Assembly: GCA_947494145.1 (NCBI GenBank)
Contig: CANLTZ010000020.1
Location: 1 to 63,004 of the forward strand
DNA: 63,004 bases
DNA from: an uncultured Jannaschia sp.
GTDB taxonomy: Bacteria; Pseudomonadota; Alphaproteobacteria; Rhodobacterales; Rhodobacteraceae
Direction: 5' to 3'
This document shows, in pieces, positions 7,801 through 16,614 of the stretch. Positions within the stretch are counted from its first letter, which is position 1. Every line of letters begins with the position of its first letter. The translations under genes and the position numbers were made by a program. Below the pieces are notes generated by a model that did no database searches, was not told where the DNA came from, and saw only the letters and a program-made list of their open reading frames with translations.

Positions 7801-9371
7801 TCGAAGGTGCCTGCCACCGGGGCGATGGTGCCAGATAGAGACAGGTCCGCGCGGCCTTCCAGCGGCAAGCCTGCCAAGCCCGAAAGGCGCGTGAGCGCGG
7901 GGGCGTCGGCAGTGATGTCCAAGGTGATCGGCAGGCCGGTGCCCGCGGTGTCGAGTGCGACTTGGCCTGCAAGCGACAGGTCGCCCGCGTTCAGATCGAG
8001 CTCCGAGAGCCTGATTGGCGCGCCGTCGGTCCAGTCCAAGTCTGTCCGCAGCGTGACGTCCTCGCCCACGGCCTGCGCCAAGTTCGGATCGCTCAGGTCG
8101 AGGCCCGAGGCCACGGCCGCGATTGCGGCGCGGGCCGATTGCACGACGCCACCATCCCGGGCGATGCGGCCCGTGGCGGTTACGCGCAGATCGTCCAGCG
8201 CGGTATCGGGTGAGACGTAGTCCTGGGCCGTAAGGGTCAGGCTGAACGCGTCCGATTGCGCCGCATCGTAGGCCACCAAAAGGGCGGCTTGTTGCATCCG
8301 GCTTTCCGATGCCGTGGGCAGCAGCACGGCGGTGCCGTCGGTCGAGGCCAGCCGCCCTTCGATATCGACGAAACTGGGCCAGCCATCAGCGCCGATCTGG
8401 GCCGTGCCCCCCAGGGTCAGGGCTTGCGTGTCCAGTAGAAACCTATCAAGCGACAGGCTGCCATCGTCGCGTTGCACGCCGCGTGCGACGAGCGCGACGT
8501 TATCGCCGAAAAAGGGCTGGAATTGCGGTGCGAAAAGCGCAGTCACATCGCCGCCCAGATCGGCCGCGAAGGCGCGGCCATCTTCTACCCCATCCAGCGT
8601 CAATTGGCCCGAAAGCCGATCCACCCCGTCGGAGGCCACGGCGATATCGGCCATAAAGTCGTCAAGCGGGCCCGCACCCGCCACCGTCAGGTCGATGCCC
8701 GGCGCGCCGGGCAGTTGCAACAGCGTGGCCGCCAGGCCGCCTTGAGCTTCGGAGATATCGAGGTCGAGGGCCAGTGTCTCGGTGGTGGCATCGAAGCCTG
8801 CGGCGATGGCAAAGCGCCCAATTGGCCCGTCCAGGCGTTCAGCGTTGAGCGTGACCTGGCCTGAGCCGTCTGCCAATTCAGCGGCGGCCTCCAGCGTCAG
8901 CGCAACCCGTTCGCCCAGAAGCGGGGCACCCAATTCGATGCGGTCGGCCCGCAACACGTCGACATTGACCGAGACAGGCAGGTCGGGAAGCGAAAAGCCA
9001 GAGGCACCGGCTTCGGGCAACGCCTCCACCCCTTCGGCAGGCAGGGGCGCGCGTTCTACGATGATGCGGGCGGCGGACAGTTCCTCCACTTCCAGGCGCC
9101 CGCGCAGTAACGCACCACGATCCCAGTCCAGCACGACGTCTTCCAGCCGCAACCACGCCCCTTCGTCATCGGACACTTGCAGAAGGTCCAGCGTGGCGCG
9201 GCTGGACAGCGCCCCTTCGAAGCCATCAAGGCGGACTGAAAGGCCGGGGGCGGACAGGTTGTCTTCGATCAGGCCCACGATGAAGCCGCGGTCACGATCT
9301 TCTTCGCTGTCTTGGGCCAGGGCGGGGGTGCAGGCCAGAAGAACCGCCGGGAGAAGGTTGCGCAATCGCAT
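4845..9371 (-). CDS. tamB: TamB-like AsmA-family envelope protein
   Basis: This protein of 1508 residues has an N-terminal signal/anchor (LLPAVLLACTPALAQ) and a very long beta-rich body. The C-terminal TamB (DUF490) domain sits at about 1170-1508, with typical segments such as GGFELLRGRLDILQRRF and SQIFFGRGLDQLSPLQAVQLA. TamB proteins form a lipid-lined groove across the periplasm and work with the outer-membrane protein TamA; in E. coli they contribute to phospholipid transport to the outer membrane. Residues of about 602-1083 hold eight imperfect repeats of about 60 residues (IPELSAF, LPDLTGP, LPEISAF, IPDLSEL, IPNAAAL, ANVAPF and VPNIAPL anchors). The start codon overlaps the tamA stop (TGATG). 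The length is on the high side for the family. Confidence 0.93.
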   Translation of the reverse strand: MRLRNLLPAVLLACTPALAQDSEEDRDRGFIVGLIEDNLSAPGLSVRLDGFEGALSSRATLDLLQVSDDEGAWLRLEDVVLDWDRGALLRGRLEVEELSAARIIVERAPLPAEGVEALPEAGASGFSLPDLPVSVNVDVLRADRIELGAPLLGERVALTLEAAAELADGSGQVTLNAERLDGPIGRFAIAAGFDATTETLALDLDISEAQGGLAATLLQLPGAPGIDLTVAGAGPLDDFMADIAVASDGVDRLSGQLTLDGVEDGRAFAADLGGDVTALFAPQFQPFFGDNVALVARGVQRDDGSLSLDRFLLDTQALTLGGTAQIGADGWPSFVDIEGRLASTDGTAVLLPTASESRMQQAALLVAYDAAQSDAFSLTLTAQDYVSPDTALDDLRVTATGRIARDGGVVQSARAAIAAVASGLDLSDPNLAQAVGEDVTLRTDLDWTDGAPIRLSELDLNAGDLSLAGQVALDTAGTGLPITLDITADAPALTRLSGLAGLPLEGRADLSLSGTIAPVAGTFDLALDASTTDLALDVPQVDPLLAGQSQLTIRTRRTADGTFLDNLTLANGAITASGSAVLLDEEVEGRSRATFQAELADGTPIDPRLAGTLSLAVDAAQNEQGQWEGTLDAAAPQDVTVNANGILTGAPDINFAATIPELSAFMEGVPGRLALTGRARADGGTWSLDAQAAGPWDLSASVSGPVTGPAPHITFNARLPDLTGPVPAIADIPALAGEVALSGTLSQTNDIWAIDSAVAAPSDITLRLRGPVTGTDARVEFAATLPEISAFTDAVSGRLDLDGAVARMGDDWAADLVARGPIGARVTAESVLTRSPLRVGFAADIPDLSELAPVPGGLSVAGEALQTEDGFRITLDGTGPYRASIDADIELGADGPRIAANGQIPNAAALAPQLNGPLNYDVTARQQDGQWVVSGDIDGAQGLRASVSGLATGPEADLTFSARAANVAPFAPGLSGPLDASGRLFQRGGDWNIDVDASGPLGARLDASGRVTGTAPEARFTLAVPNIAPLVPELPGPLRVEGTARQQGSAWALDIDADGPGGTQARVTGQVLSADNLNLSITGAAPLGLANSAIAPRRVAGTANFDLQVVGPPAPESLGGTISASGAALSLPTLRNGIEGIDAEISLQNGSATLEITGGLQTGGRVALRGSVGLAAPFNADLTAGFDVDIEDPTLYTIETDGDITITGPLTGGARIAGEIEIDGAEIIVPSSGITAIGNLPPIEHLSSPRPVRRTLERAGQLDRNDEGSGSNTAGPSYTLDITVEAPGRIFVRGRGLDAELGGTIRVAGTTLAPIVSGGFELLRGRLDILQRRFDLDEGTVTFQGGLLPFVRLVAVTETDILEASIIVEGPADAVEVSFESTPEVAEEEVVSQIFFGRGLDQLSPLQAVQLANSIATLAGRGSGGLIDNIRGTAGLDDLDITTDADGGVAVSAGKYISDNVYTDVEVNQDGDATISLNLDVTSNLTVRGATSPSGDQTSLGLFFERDY

Positions 9372-11158
9372 CAGAAAGCCTGCCCTATGCCGATATAGAT
9401 TTGAAAGCCGCCATCTTCGTCTTCGGGGCCGGTGACCGGCACGCCCACATCGAAGCGGATCGGGCCGATGCCTGTATTGTAACGCAGCCCGACGCCCGCG
9501 CCGGAATGCGTGTCGCTCTTGCTCCAGTCACTATTGCCGCCGATGAGCCCGAAATCAAAGAAGCCAACGACACCGATGCTTTCGGTGATGGCTTGCCGGA
9601 TTTCGGCCGACGCACCGAGGAAGGACCGGCCGCCAACGGTGTTGCCGTCATCGGCTTCTGTGCCCAAAGATTGAAAGTCTTGCCCACGTACCGTGCCGCC
9701 CCCGCCCGAGAAGAAAAGCGTCTTGCCCGGCACTTCGTCGATTTCCGGGCCGATAACGCTGCCAAGCTGCAGGCGACCGGCCAGGACGGTCCTGTTTTCC
9801 TCACCCAGGCCGCGATAGGCGCGGGCATCGCTGCTCAGAAGCAGGCCAGGTCCTGCGGTCAGAAATCCTTGGAAGGGCTGTGCGTTCGCGGCGACGTAAA
9901 AGCCGTCGGTCGGGTTCAGGATGTCGTCTCGAACATCATATTGAGCGGTGATCGGGAGCGACAGGATCGAGAATTGTCGCGATCCGAAGGCGTCATCCTG
10001 AACATCGCTGAACTCATAACCGATACCGTAGGAATATTGCAGCTTGTCAGACAGGATCCGCCGCACGCCCGTTTCCAGATAGACCCGGTCCGATGAGAAG
10101 AGAGGCTGCTCAAGCGCCTCGACCCCGCCATTCACGAAGAGGTCTGCATTCGAACTGAAGGTGGCTGGACGGTTATAGGCAAAGGTCACCGAGAAATCGA
10201 GGCCGTCGGTCATGCCCGCAATGCCGTCGATCGCGCCTTCCACGCGGAAGCTGTCGGCGCGTCCCGTCAAGTTGCGGTGCAGCCAGAATGTAGTGACGGA
10301 AAAGCCCTGTTCACTCTCCAATTCGACCCCAAAGCCGATGCGGCGGGGTTTGCGTTCGACCACTTGGATGGTCATGGGCAGCGTGTCGCCAGGGGCGACC
10401 ACCTCGGCTTCCGTGATGGAAACGGATCGAAACGCACCGGTGCGTTGCAACCGCTGTGCGCCCTTGCGGATTTGCTCGGGGTCGAAGACTTGCCCCGGAA
10501 AGAGCCCCGAAATACGCGCGATGCGGTTGGCGCGCACGGCTTCGGCCCCTTCGACGGAGATGTCGCCATAGGTGACGCGCGGGCCGGGGGCGAGTGTCAG
10601 GATGGCGTTCAGGCGGGCGGCGGGATGGTCGGCGACGATATCCTGGTTGGCGAGTTCAGCCTTTGCGTGGCCGCGTGCCTCCCAGGCTTCCAATCCCGCG
10701 GCGGTGGTCTGGCGCAAGATGTCGGTGCCTGCGGGTTGGCCGGGCGCGAAGCCGTCGGGAAGGACGGTGTCTGGGGGCAGCGGGCCGATCTGGGCGGCTC
10801 CAAACAAGAAGCGTGGACCCGATTCAACAGATACTGTGACGGTGGCCACTGGCGCATCGCCACCGATGACGGGCAGAGCGGCTGCTTCAACGCCGTCGAT
10901 CTGAATGGATATGGTCGGGCCGAAATACCCGGCTTCGAACAGAACAGCGAGAAGGCGCTGATAATCGGCTTGCGACGCGGCCACCAGGTCGCGGCGGGTG
11001 GTGTTGCCTTCGTCGATTTCCGTCGCGATCAGCGAAGCGGATTGTAGCGCGCTTGCAAGCCCTTCGTCAGATGGAAGCCGCAGATCAAGCTCAGCTGCCT
11101 GGGCTGCCATGGATGAAAACGCCATGCATAATAGCCCTTTCGCGAGGCATTTTCTCAC
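9371..11158 (-). CDS. tamA: TamA outer-membrane protein (BamA/Omp85 family)
   Basis: This protein of 595 residues has a signal peptide (basic MRKCLAK start, cleavage near AAQAA), about three POTRA domains (roughly 25-270) and a 16-strand Omp85-type beta barrel ending in the aromatic C-terminal signature IYIGIGQAF. The barrel holds the family motif GGGGTVRGQDFQSLG (the VRGY/F substrate-lid element). TamA is the outer-membrane partner of TamB. This is the first gene of the operon; translation starts at GTG 11158, with an internal ATG at codon 12 as a less likely alternative because it would cut the signal peptide. The 189 nt upstream, shared with the divergent phospholipase D-like gene, should hold the operon promoter. 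Confidence 0.92.
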   Translation of the reverse strand: MRKCLAKGLLCMAFSSMAAQAAELDLRLPSDEGLASALQSASLIATEIDEGNTTRRDLVAASQADYQRLLAVLFEAGYFGPTISIQIDGVEAAALPVIGGDAPVATVTVSVESGPRFLFGAAQIGPLPPDTVLPDGFAPGQPAGTDILRQTTAAGLEAWEARGHAKAELANQDIVADHPAARLNAILTLAPGPRVTYGDISVEGAEAVRANRIARISGLFPGQVFDPEQIRKGAQRLQRTGAFRSVSITEAEVVAPGDTLPMTIQVVERKPRRIGFGVELESEQGFSVTTFWLHRNLTGRADSFRVEGAIDGIAGMTDGLDFSVTFAYNRPATFSSNADLFVNGGVEALEQPLFSSDRVYLETGVRRILSDKLQYSYGIGYEFSDVQDDAFGSRQFSILSLPITAQYDVRDDILNPTDGFYVAANAQPFQGFLTAGPGLLLSSDARAYRGLGEENRTVLAGRLQLGSVIGPEIDEVPGKTLFFSGGGGTVRGQDFQSLGTEADDGNTVGGRSFLGASAEIRQAITESIGVVGFFDFGLIGGNSDWSKSDTHSGAGVGLRYNTGIGPIRFDVGVPVTGPEDEDGGFQIYIGIGQAF

Positions 11159-11347
11159 CTAGTTTCCCCGCTCATTTGTCGGCGCGTTGGCCGTCACCAG
11201 CATCAACGCACTCTGTCCCTCATCGTTCCCGTTTAGCATCGCGAAGAATCCGGGGGAACAGCCCCTCGCACAAGATACCTGCAACCGCGGGTCTTCGTCG
11301 CGTGCCGCCTGCCGCGCCACGATTCTCAGCGGGCGCTTTACCTTCCT

Positions 11348-12958
11348 GTGCCGCAGTGGCAGGTCCGAAGGGACCTTTCCCGAACCCACGGTGTGATCGA
11401 CTTGGTAGCCGACGACTGGCCACGTGATGTCGACATCGACATCCATATCACTGCGGCTGAAGCGTTCCCGGCTTTCGAGCGGGCTGTTCTGGCTGCAGAA
11501 ACTGAGGTCGTGATGGGCTTCCGACTGTTCGATCTGTCCACCCGTCTGCGCAGTGCCGAGGCGCGGGCGGTGGGCGCTGACTGGTTCGACCTGATTTTGT
11601 ACAAACTGCGCGGAGGCGTCCGGTTTCGCTTGGCCCTTTCGGATTTCGATCCGATCGTGGGAACGGCGCTGCATGCTCGAACCTGGCGGACGCTTCGGAT
11701 GGCGGCGGCCCTACATGAGCTTGCGCCAAAGGGGGCCCTTACGGTGGAGGCGGCGCTGCATCCCGCCGAGATCGGGTTGGTACCCCGTTTGGTCCTTTGG
11801 CCGCGAACCCGGGGCATGGTCGCGGACCTCCTCAAAGAGAAAGAGGACGTCGCCGAAAAGGAACGCTTCGTGTCGCGCCACCCTGGCTTGGCGCGTTGGG
11901 TCAAGAAGGGCGACGGGGGTCTGCGCGCGGTGTTTTGGCCGCCTCCGAAGCTTGCGCCTGTCACGCATCACCAAAAGGTCGCGGTGATTGACCGGAAGGT
12001 GACTTACTTGGGCGGGCTCGATCTTGATGACAGGCGGTGGGATACGCCTTCACATCGGCGCGCTTCTTCCGAAACCTGGCATGATATCCAGTTGACGGTC
12101 CGCAGCGCGGCGCTGGCGGACAATGTATCAAAGCACATGGAAAGCTTCCGAGACGTGGTCGAGGGGATGACACCCGCACCGAAGCTACCGCCGATTTTGC
12201 GCCGTACGCTGTCTGCCCGGATACGGGGGCGACCGGCTTTGTTGGCCCCGGCGGAACGTTGTCGTGAGATCGAGGCCGCCCTATTGGATGCGATCGCTGG
12301 CGCGAGGCAGTCGATCTATATCGAAACGCAATTCTTGCGCGATAGGCATGTGGCGCGTGCCCTGGCCCGTGCGGCCAGGTCCAATCCAAGCTTGCGGTTG
12401 ATGGTGGTTCTGCCAGCTGCGCCCGAAGACGTCGCCTTCGAAGGCACGACGCGCAGCGATGCGAGGTTCGGAGAGTTCCTGCAGGCGCGCTGTATTCGCA
12501 AATTGCGCCGGGCATTCCGGGGGCGGCTGGCTCTGGCTTCGCCGGTCAGGCCGGTTGTCGCGAATGGTGACGGCCGCGACGTGCTGCACGGCTCGCCGCT
12601 GATCTACGTCCATGCCAAGGTCTGTATCGTTGACGACGAGACGGTCATATTGGGAAGTGCCAACCTAAACGGACGTAGCTTGCGCTGGGACACGGAGCTG
12701 GCGGTTTCGCTGCACGATGCGACTTTTGCTGCCCGTCTGCGAGACCGGTGTCTGAACCACTGGCTGCCGGAACATGGGGCCCGCCGCGATCTGATCGGCC
12801 CCCTGGACAGCTCACGCTTCGACGCTTGGCAGCGACACTTGCTCGAAAATGTACGCGCGGAACCGGCAGCCCGGACCGGTCTTCTTGTGCCCTACATGAC
12901 CCGCCCGGCCCGCCGCTTCGGGAAGGACCTTCCCGCGGTTCCAGACGAGATGGTTTGA
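11348..12958 (+). CDS. Phospholipase D-like protein with two HKD motifs
   Basis: This protein of up to 536 residues has two HxK(x)4D motifs: H208-x-K210-x4-D215 followed by YLGGLD, and H422-x-K424-x4-D429 followed by ILGSANLNGRS. Both active-site halves of the PLD superfamily are therefore present. Members act on phosphodiesters (phospholipid hydrolysis, cardiolipin synthesis or transphosphatidylation); the substrate cannot be read from sequence. No signal peptide or membrane helix is evident. The start is uncertain: GTG 11348 is the longest, and GTG 11393 is possible. The gene is divergent from the tam-pqi operon and precedes the Anbu cluster with a gap of about 100 nt. Confidence 0.8.
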   Translation: MPQWQVRRDLSRTHGVIDLVADDWPRDVDIDIHITAAEAFPAFERAVLAAETEVVMGFRLFDLSTRLRSAEARAVGADWFDLILYKLRGGVRFRLALSDFDPIVGTALHARTWRTLRMAAALHELAPKGALTVEAALHPAEIGLVPRLVLWPRTRGMVADLLKEKEDVAEKERFVSRHPGLARWVKKGDGGLRAVFWPPPKLAPVTHHQKVAVIDRKVTYLGGLDLDDRRWDTPSHRRASSETWHDIQLTVRSAALADNVSKHMESFRDVVEGMTPAPKLPPILRRTLSARIRGRPALLAPAERCREIEAALLDAIAGARQSIYIETQFLRDRHVARALARAARSNPSLRLMVVLPAAPEDVAFEGTTRSDARFGEFLQARCIRKLRRAFRGRLALASPVRPVVANGDGRDVLHGSPLIYVHAKVCIVDDETVILGSANLNGRSLRWDTELAVSLHDATFAARLRDRCLNHWLPEHGARRDLIGPLDSSRFDAWQRHLLENVRAEPAARTGLLVPYMTRPARRFGKDLPAVPDEMV

Positions 12959-12984
12959 CGCATCACAGGCTGCCTTAGAAAGCG

Positions 12985-13023
12985 GCGATTGAGGTCTTTG
13001 TTCCGGCCGAAACTGTCAATCGC
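12985..13023. promoter_or_regulatory. Inverted repeat upstream of the ATP-grasp gene
   Basis: GCGATTGA (12985-12992) and TCAATCGC (13016-13023) are perfect inverted copies separated by 23 nt, ending 36 nt before the ATP-grasp start codon. They could be an operator or a stem in the 5' leader of the Anbu-cluster transcript. No U tract follows, so it does not look like a terminator. Confidence 0.3.
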
Positions 13024-13059
13024 TTGCGCTTCGGCAATCGGGCGGACATCCTACACCGT

Positions 13060-14484
13060 ATGACATCGCAGAACCCTTTCGACGAGATGACCCTTGCCGA
13101 TGGGTCCATACGTGAAGCTTATCAGACTTTTGCGGACTGGTTTGCCGCCGAAGATCCGACCCGTCTGCGTGCGAAAGCACGAGAAGCAGAAGACGTTTTT
13201 CGCCTGACGGGCATCACTTTTAATGTCTACGGCGACCCGGACGCCTCCGAACGGCTGATCCCGTTCGATATCGTGCCCCGTATCATCGCGGCGCGGGAAT
13301 GGGCGAAGCTGTCGAAGGGGATCGAGCAACGGGTGCGCGCCCTCAACGCTTTCCTGCATGATATCCATCACCGCCAGGAAATCGTCCGTGCAGGTCGTCT
13401 GCCGGTGGAGATGATTGCCCGCAACGATGCCTTCCTGAACCAGATGATTGGCGTGTCCCCACCAGGGGACATCTATACACATATTGTGGGCATCGACTTG
13501 GTACGCACCGGGCCGGACCAGTTTTATGTGTTGGAAGACAATGCGCGGACACCGTCGGGTGTGAGCTACATGCTCGAAAACCGCGAGACGATGCTGCACA
13601 TGTTTCCCGAGCTTTTTCAGCAAAACAAGGTGCAGCGGGTCAGCCGGTATCCGCAGACGCTGCACAGCTCCCTTGCGGCCTGCGCGCCGCTTGCGTGCGA
13701 CGGCGATCCCGTGGTGGCGGTGCTGACGCCGGGCATCCACAATTCGGCCTATTACGAGCATAGCTTCCTGGCCGACCAGATGGGTGTCGAACTGGTGGAA
13801 GGGCATGACCTGAGGGTCGTGGATGGCCGTGTCGCGATGCGTACGACGCAAGGCTACAAGGCCATTGATGTGCTCTACCGCCGGGTCGATGACGACTTCC
13901 TCGATCCGCTGAACTTCCGGCCCGACAGCCAATTGGGTGTCCCGGGCATTTTTGATGTCTACCGGGCGGGCGGTATCACCATCGCCAATGCGCCCGGAAC
14001 CGGCGTGGCCGATGATAAGGCCATCTACAGCTACATGCCGGATATCGTTGAATTCTACACGGGCGAGAAACCGCTGCTGGAAAACGTGCCTACGTGGCGC
14101 TGTTCGGAACCCGATGCGCTGGCCCATGTTCTCGACAATCTCAGCGAGTTGGTGGTCAAGGAAGTCCACGGCTCGGGCGGCTATGGCATGCTGATCGGGC
14201 CCGCTGCATCCAAGAAAGAGTTACGCGCCTTTCGCAAAAAGCTGGAAGCGCGGCCCAGCAACTACATCGCGCAACCGACATTGGCGCTTTCGACCGCGCC
14301 AATTTTCACCAAGAAGGGCCTGTCGCCGCGCCATCTGGACCTGCGGCCCTTCGTGCTGGTGTCGCCCGAAGGGATTGAGATCACGCCGGGTGGACTGACC
14401 CGCGTGGCGCTCAAGAAGGGGTCGCTGGTGGTCAATTCCTCCCAAGGTGGGGGCACCAAAGACACTTGGGTGTTGGAGGAATGA
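13060..14484 (+). CDS. Circularly permuted type-2 ATP-grasp protein of the Anbu cluster
   Basis: This 474-residue protein belongs to the DUF404/DUF407 circularly permuted ATP-grasp family. Characteristic segments are LEDNARTPSGVSYMLENR, the central NAPGTGVADDKAIYSYMP, KEVHGSGGYGMLIGP and NYIAQPTLALSTAP, followed by a conserved DLRPFVLV. Such enzymes are predicted to ligate amino or carboxyl groups using ATP; comparative genomics has linked this family with alpha-E, transglutaminase and Anbu proteins in a proposed peptide-tagging or peptide-synthesis system. I chose ATG 13060 (MTSQNPFDEM) over a TTG 36 nt upstream because it matches the usual N terminus. The stop overlaps the start of the next small gene. 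Confidence 0.88.
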   Translation: MTSQNPFDEMTLADGSIREAYQTFADWFAAEDPTRLRAKAREAEDVFRLTGITFNVYGDPDASERLIPFDIVPRIIAAREWAKLSKGIEQRVRALNAFLHDIHHRQEIVRAGRLPVEMIARNDAFLNQMIGVSPPGDIYTHIVGIDLVRTGPDQFYVLEDNARTPSGVSYMLENRETMLHMFPELFQQNKVQRVSRYPQTLHSSLAACAPLACDGDPVVAVLTPGIHNSAYYEHSFLADQMGVELVEGHDLRVVDGRVAMRTTQGYKAIDVLYRRVDDDFLDPLNFRPDSQLGVPGIFDVYRAGGITIANAPGTGVADDKAIYSYMPDIVEFYTGEKPLLENVPTWRCSEPDALAHVLDNLSELVVKEVHGSGGYGMLIGPAASKKELRAFRKKLEARPSNYIAQPTLALSTAPIFTKKGLSPRHLDLRPFVLVSPEGIEITPGGLTRVALKKGSLVVNSSQGGGTKDTWVLEE

Positions 14485-14759
14485 TGCCATACGCGTTGCG
14501 CCGCCTTTCTTTGCACCTGTTGGCTTGGGCTGTCTTGCTTGGCGCTGCGGTCTGGCTTTTTGGCTATGACCGAGCTGCGCGCCTGCAAGGTTTGGTGCCG
14601 ATGGTTGGGCTCATTGGATTTACGGTCCTTTGTCTCGATTTGGCGCGGGGTCCGCGCAGCGGGGAGAATGGCTGGGCCTCATCGGCGAGCCAGGAGACCA
14701 CGGGAAGCGGACGTAATGCGGGGCGATTTGACAACGGGTCCGACGGGGGTGGCGACTGA
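14484..14759 (+). CDS. Small two-helix membrane protein between ATP-grasp and alpha-E genes
   Basis: This protein of 91 residues has two hydrophobic segments (about 12-27 and 38-55) and a polar Gly/Ser/Asn-rich tail. A GGAGGA ribosome-binding site (14475-14480) precedes two consecutive ATGs (14481 and 14484). The second ATG shares one base with the upstream stop, and the gene's own stop TGA overlaps the alpha-E start (TGATG at 14757-14761). Coupling on both sides argues for a real gene. I do not recognise its family, and it is not part of the usual core description of this cluster. A membrane location for the predicted ligase system would be one reading. Confidence 0.6.
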   Translation: MPYALRRLSLHLLAWAVLLGAAVWLFGYDRAARLQGLVPMVGLIGFTVLCLDLARGPRSGENGWASSASQETTGSGRNAGRFDNGSDGGGD

Positions 14760-15700
14760 TGCTGGGTAAAACCGCCGGTGGGTTGCTGTGGATGTTCCGA
14801 TATTTGGAGCGTGCCGAAAACCTCGCCCGTCTCGTGGAGACCGGGCAGCGGATCGCGCTGACACGTGCGGATCGGTCCGACAGTGAATGGACCAGCGTCC
14901 TGCATACCGCCGCCACCTACGACGCCTTCATGGCCCACCATGACGAAATCACGGGCGATGCGGTCGTGGATTGGCTGCTGCGGGCTTCGGACAACCCTGC
15001 CTCGGTCCTCAATTGTGTGGAGGCCGCACGCATGAATGCGCGCACCGTGCGGACAGCCCTGACGCGAGAGGTGTGGGAAGCGGTCAACGAATGCTGGATG
15101 ACGTTGCGCGACGCGCTCGCGCGGAAGGTGACCACGCGGGATTTGCCGCGGGTTCTTGGACAAATTCGACAGCGCAGTGCCTTCGTGCGCGGCACGCTTC
15201 ACGGCACGATGCTGCGAAATGACATCTACGATTTCGCGCGCCTTGGCACCTTCCTGGAGCGCGCGGATGCCACGGCGCGCCTGTTGGACGTCAAATACTT
15301 TGTCCTGCTGCCTTCGGCGGCTGGCGTCGGCTCTCGCTTGGACAATGCACAGTGGGAAGTGCTGCTGCGGGCTGTCTCGGGGGAGGGGATGTTCCGCATG
15401 GTCCATGGCCGCAAACAGGGGCCCGCTGAAATTGCGCGCTTCCTGATCCTCGACGGACGGATGCCGCGAAGCCTCAAGTTCTGCTACACCAAGATCGGGA
15501 ACAACTTGGGACATCTGCATCGTGATTACGGTATTCGGTTGCCCTGCCACGACCTGTCGGACGAGATCTGCATGAAGCTGGATCAGGCGACCATTGAAGA
15601 CATCTTCGACACCGGATTGCACCAGTTCCTGCAGACATTCATTGGCCAAAACGTGGCCCTCGCAGCCCAGATCGAGCGCGATTACAGGTTCACAGAATGA
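14759..15700 (+). CDS. Alpha-E domain protein (DUF403) of the Anbu cluster
   Basis: This protein of 313 residues is all alpha-helical. Its start, LGKTAGGLLWMFRYLERAEN, is the hallmark of the alpha-E family (Arg-Tyr-Leu-Glu-Arg-Ala-Glu). Later segments such as RDDIYDFARLGTFLERAD-like LGTFLERADATARLLDVKY follow the family pattern. Alpha-E proteins are consistently found beside circularly permuted ATP-grasp enzymes and are thought to assist them; no catalytic activity is established. Start and stop overlap the neighbours (TGATG upstream, ATGA into the transglutaminase). Confidence 0.9.
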   Translation: MLGKTAGGLLWMFRYLERAENLARLVETGQRIALTRADRSDSEWTSVLHTAATYDAFMAHHDEITGDAVVDWLLRASDNPASVLNCVEAARMNARTVRTALTREVWEAVNECWMTLRDALARKVTTRDLPRVLGQIRQRSAFVRGTLHGTMLRNDIYDFARLGTFLERADATARLLDVKYFVLLPSAAGVGSRLDNAQWEVLLRAVSGEGMFRMVHGRKQGPAEIARFLILDGRMPRSLKFCYTKIGNNLGHLHRDYGIRLPCHDLSDEICMKLDQATIEDIFDTGLHQFLQTFIGQNVALAAQIERDYRFTE

Positions 15701-16509
15701 CAGACACCAACCGTCTTTCTATCCGGCACGCCACGACCTATCGCTGGGATAGGCCCGTCAGCTATGCACTCCAGCAAGTTCGTTTGACCCCGAAGGACCG
15801 ACCAGGGCAGCGCGTGGTAGAGTGGGCGACGCGGATCAATGGTGGCCGGGTAGAGGTTGAGTTCGACGACGCCCATGCCAATCGCACACAGCTTGTCTCG
15901 GCCACCCCTGGGGTTACCGAAATCACCATTGTCGCTGAAGGCATCGTTGAGGTGGAAGACCAAGGCGGGGTGATCGGGTTGCAGCAGGGCTTTGTGCCGC
16001 TTTGGATGTTTCTGCGCGCAACGGACAGGACGCGCCGCGGGCCCGGCACGCTGGGTCTGGTGCGCGATCTTCGCGATATGGAAAACCCTTTGGACCAGAT
16101 GCACAAGCTTTCGTCTGTCATCCACGAGGCCGTGACCTACGCCACGGGCACGACGGAAGTGGACATGACTGCGGAAGAAGCCGTCGCCCACGGCACTGGC
16201 GTCTGCCAGGACCACGCCCATATCTTCGTGACCTGCGCGCGGCTTCTGGACCGGCCTGCCCGCTATGTCTCCGGCTATCTTCAGATCGATGGGCAGGAGC
16301 AGCAGGATGCCAGCCATGCTTGGGCGGAAGCGCATGTGGACGGCATCGGTTGGGTCGGGTTCGACGTCTCTAACGGGATTTCGCCGGATGCCCGCTATGT
16401 TCGTGTGGCCACGGGCCTCGACTATGACGATGCATCGCCCATTTCGGGCATGCGCCATGGTATTTCCGAGGAAGCCATGGATGTAGAGTTGGTGGTGTCC
16501 CAGCAATAG
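15697..16509 (+). CDS. Transglutaminase-like cysteine protease of the Anbu cluster
   Basis: This protein of 270 residues has an N-terminal beta domain typical of bacterial transglutaminase-like proteins (residues of about 6-90; HATTYRWDRPVSYALQQVRL) and a papain-fold core. The catalytic triad is visible as Cys170 (GTGVCQDHAH), His207 (SHAWAE) and Asp223 (FDVSNG). It has no signal peptide, so it should be cytoplasmic. It overlaps the alpha-E stop by 4 nt (ATGA). In this conserved neighbourhood it is predicted to process or cross-link peptides made or modified by the ATP-grasp enzyme. Confidence 0.9.
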   Translation: MTDTNRLSIRHATTYRWDRPVSYALQQVRLTPKDRPGQRVVEWATRINGGRVEVEFDDAHANRTQLVSATPGVTEITIVAEGIVEVEDQGGVIGLQQGFVPLWMFLRATDRTRRGPGTLGLVRDLRDMENPLDQMHKLSSVIHEAVTYATGTTEVDMTAEEAVAHGTGVCQDHAHIFVTCARLLDRPARYVSGYLQIDGQEQQDASHAWAEAHVDGIGWVGFDVSNGISPDARYVRVATGLDYDDASPISGMRHGISEEAMDVELVVSQQ

Positions 16510-16614
16510 CTCGGCGCGTGCCCACACCTCTTGCATGGCCCGAGACCAAGACGGTGCTTGACTTTGGTGCGCCCGGCGCAGACCCCTCGCAACGTCACAA
16601 ATTGGACGTCTTCC

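Noticed and set aside
13051-15649. Long antisense frames opposite the ATP-grasp and alpha-E genes
   Set aside because: Composition (His/Arg-rich) and lack of motifs mark them as shadows of conserved genes.
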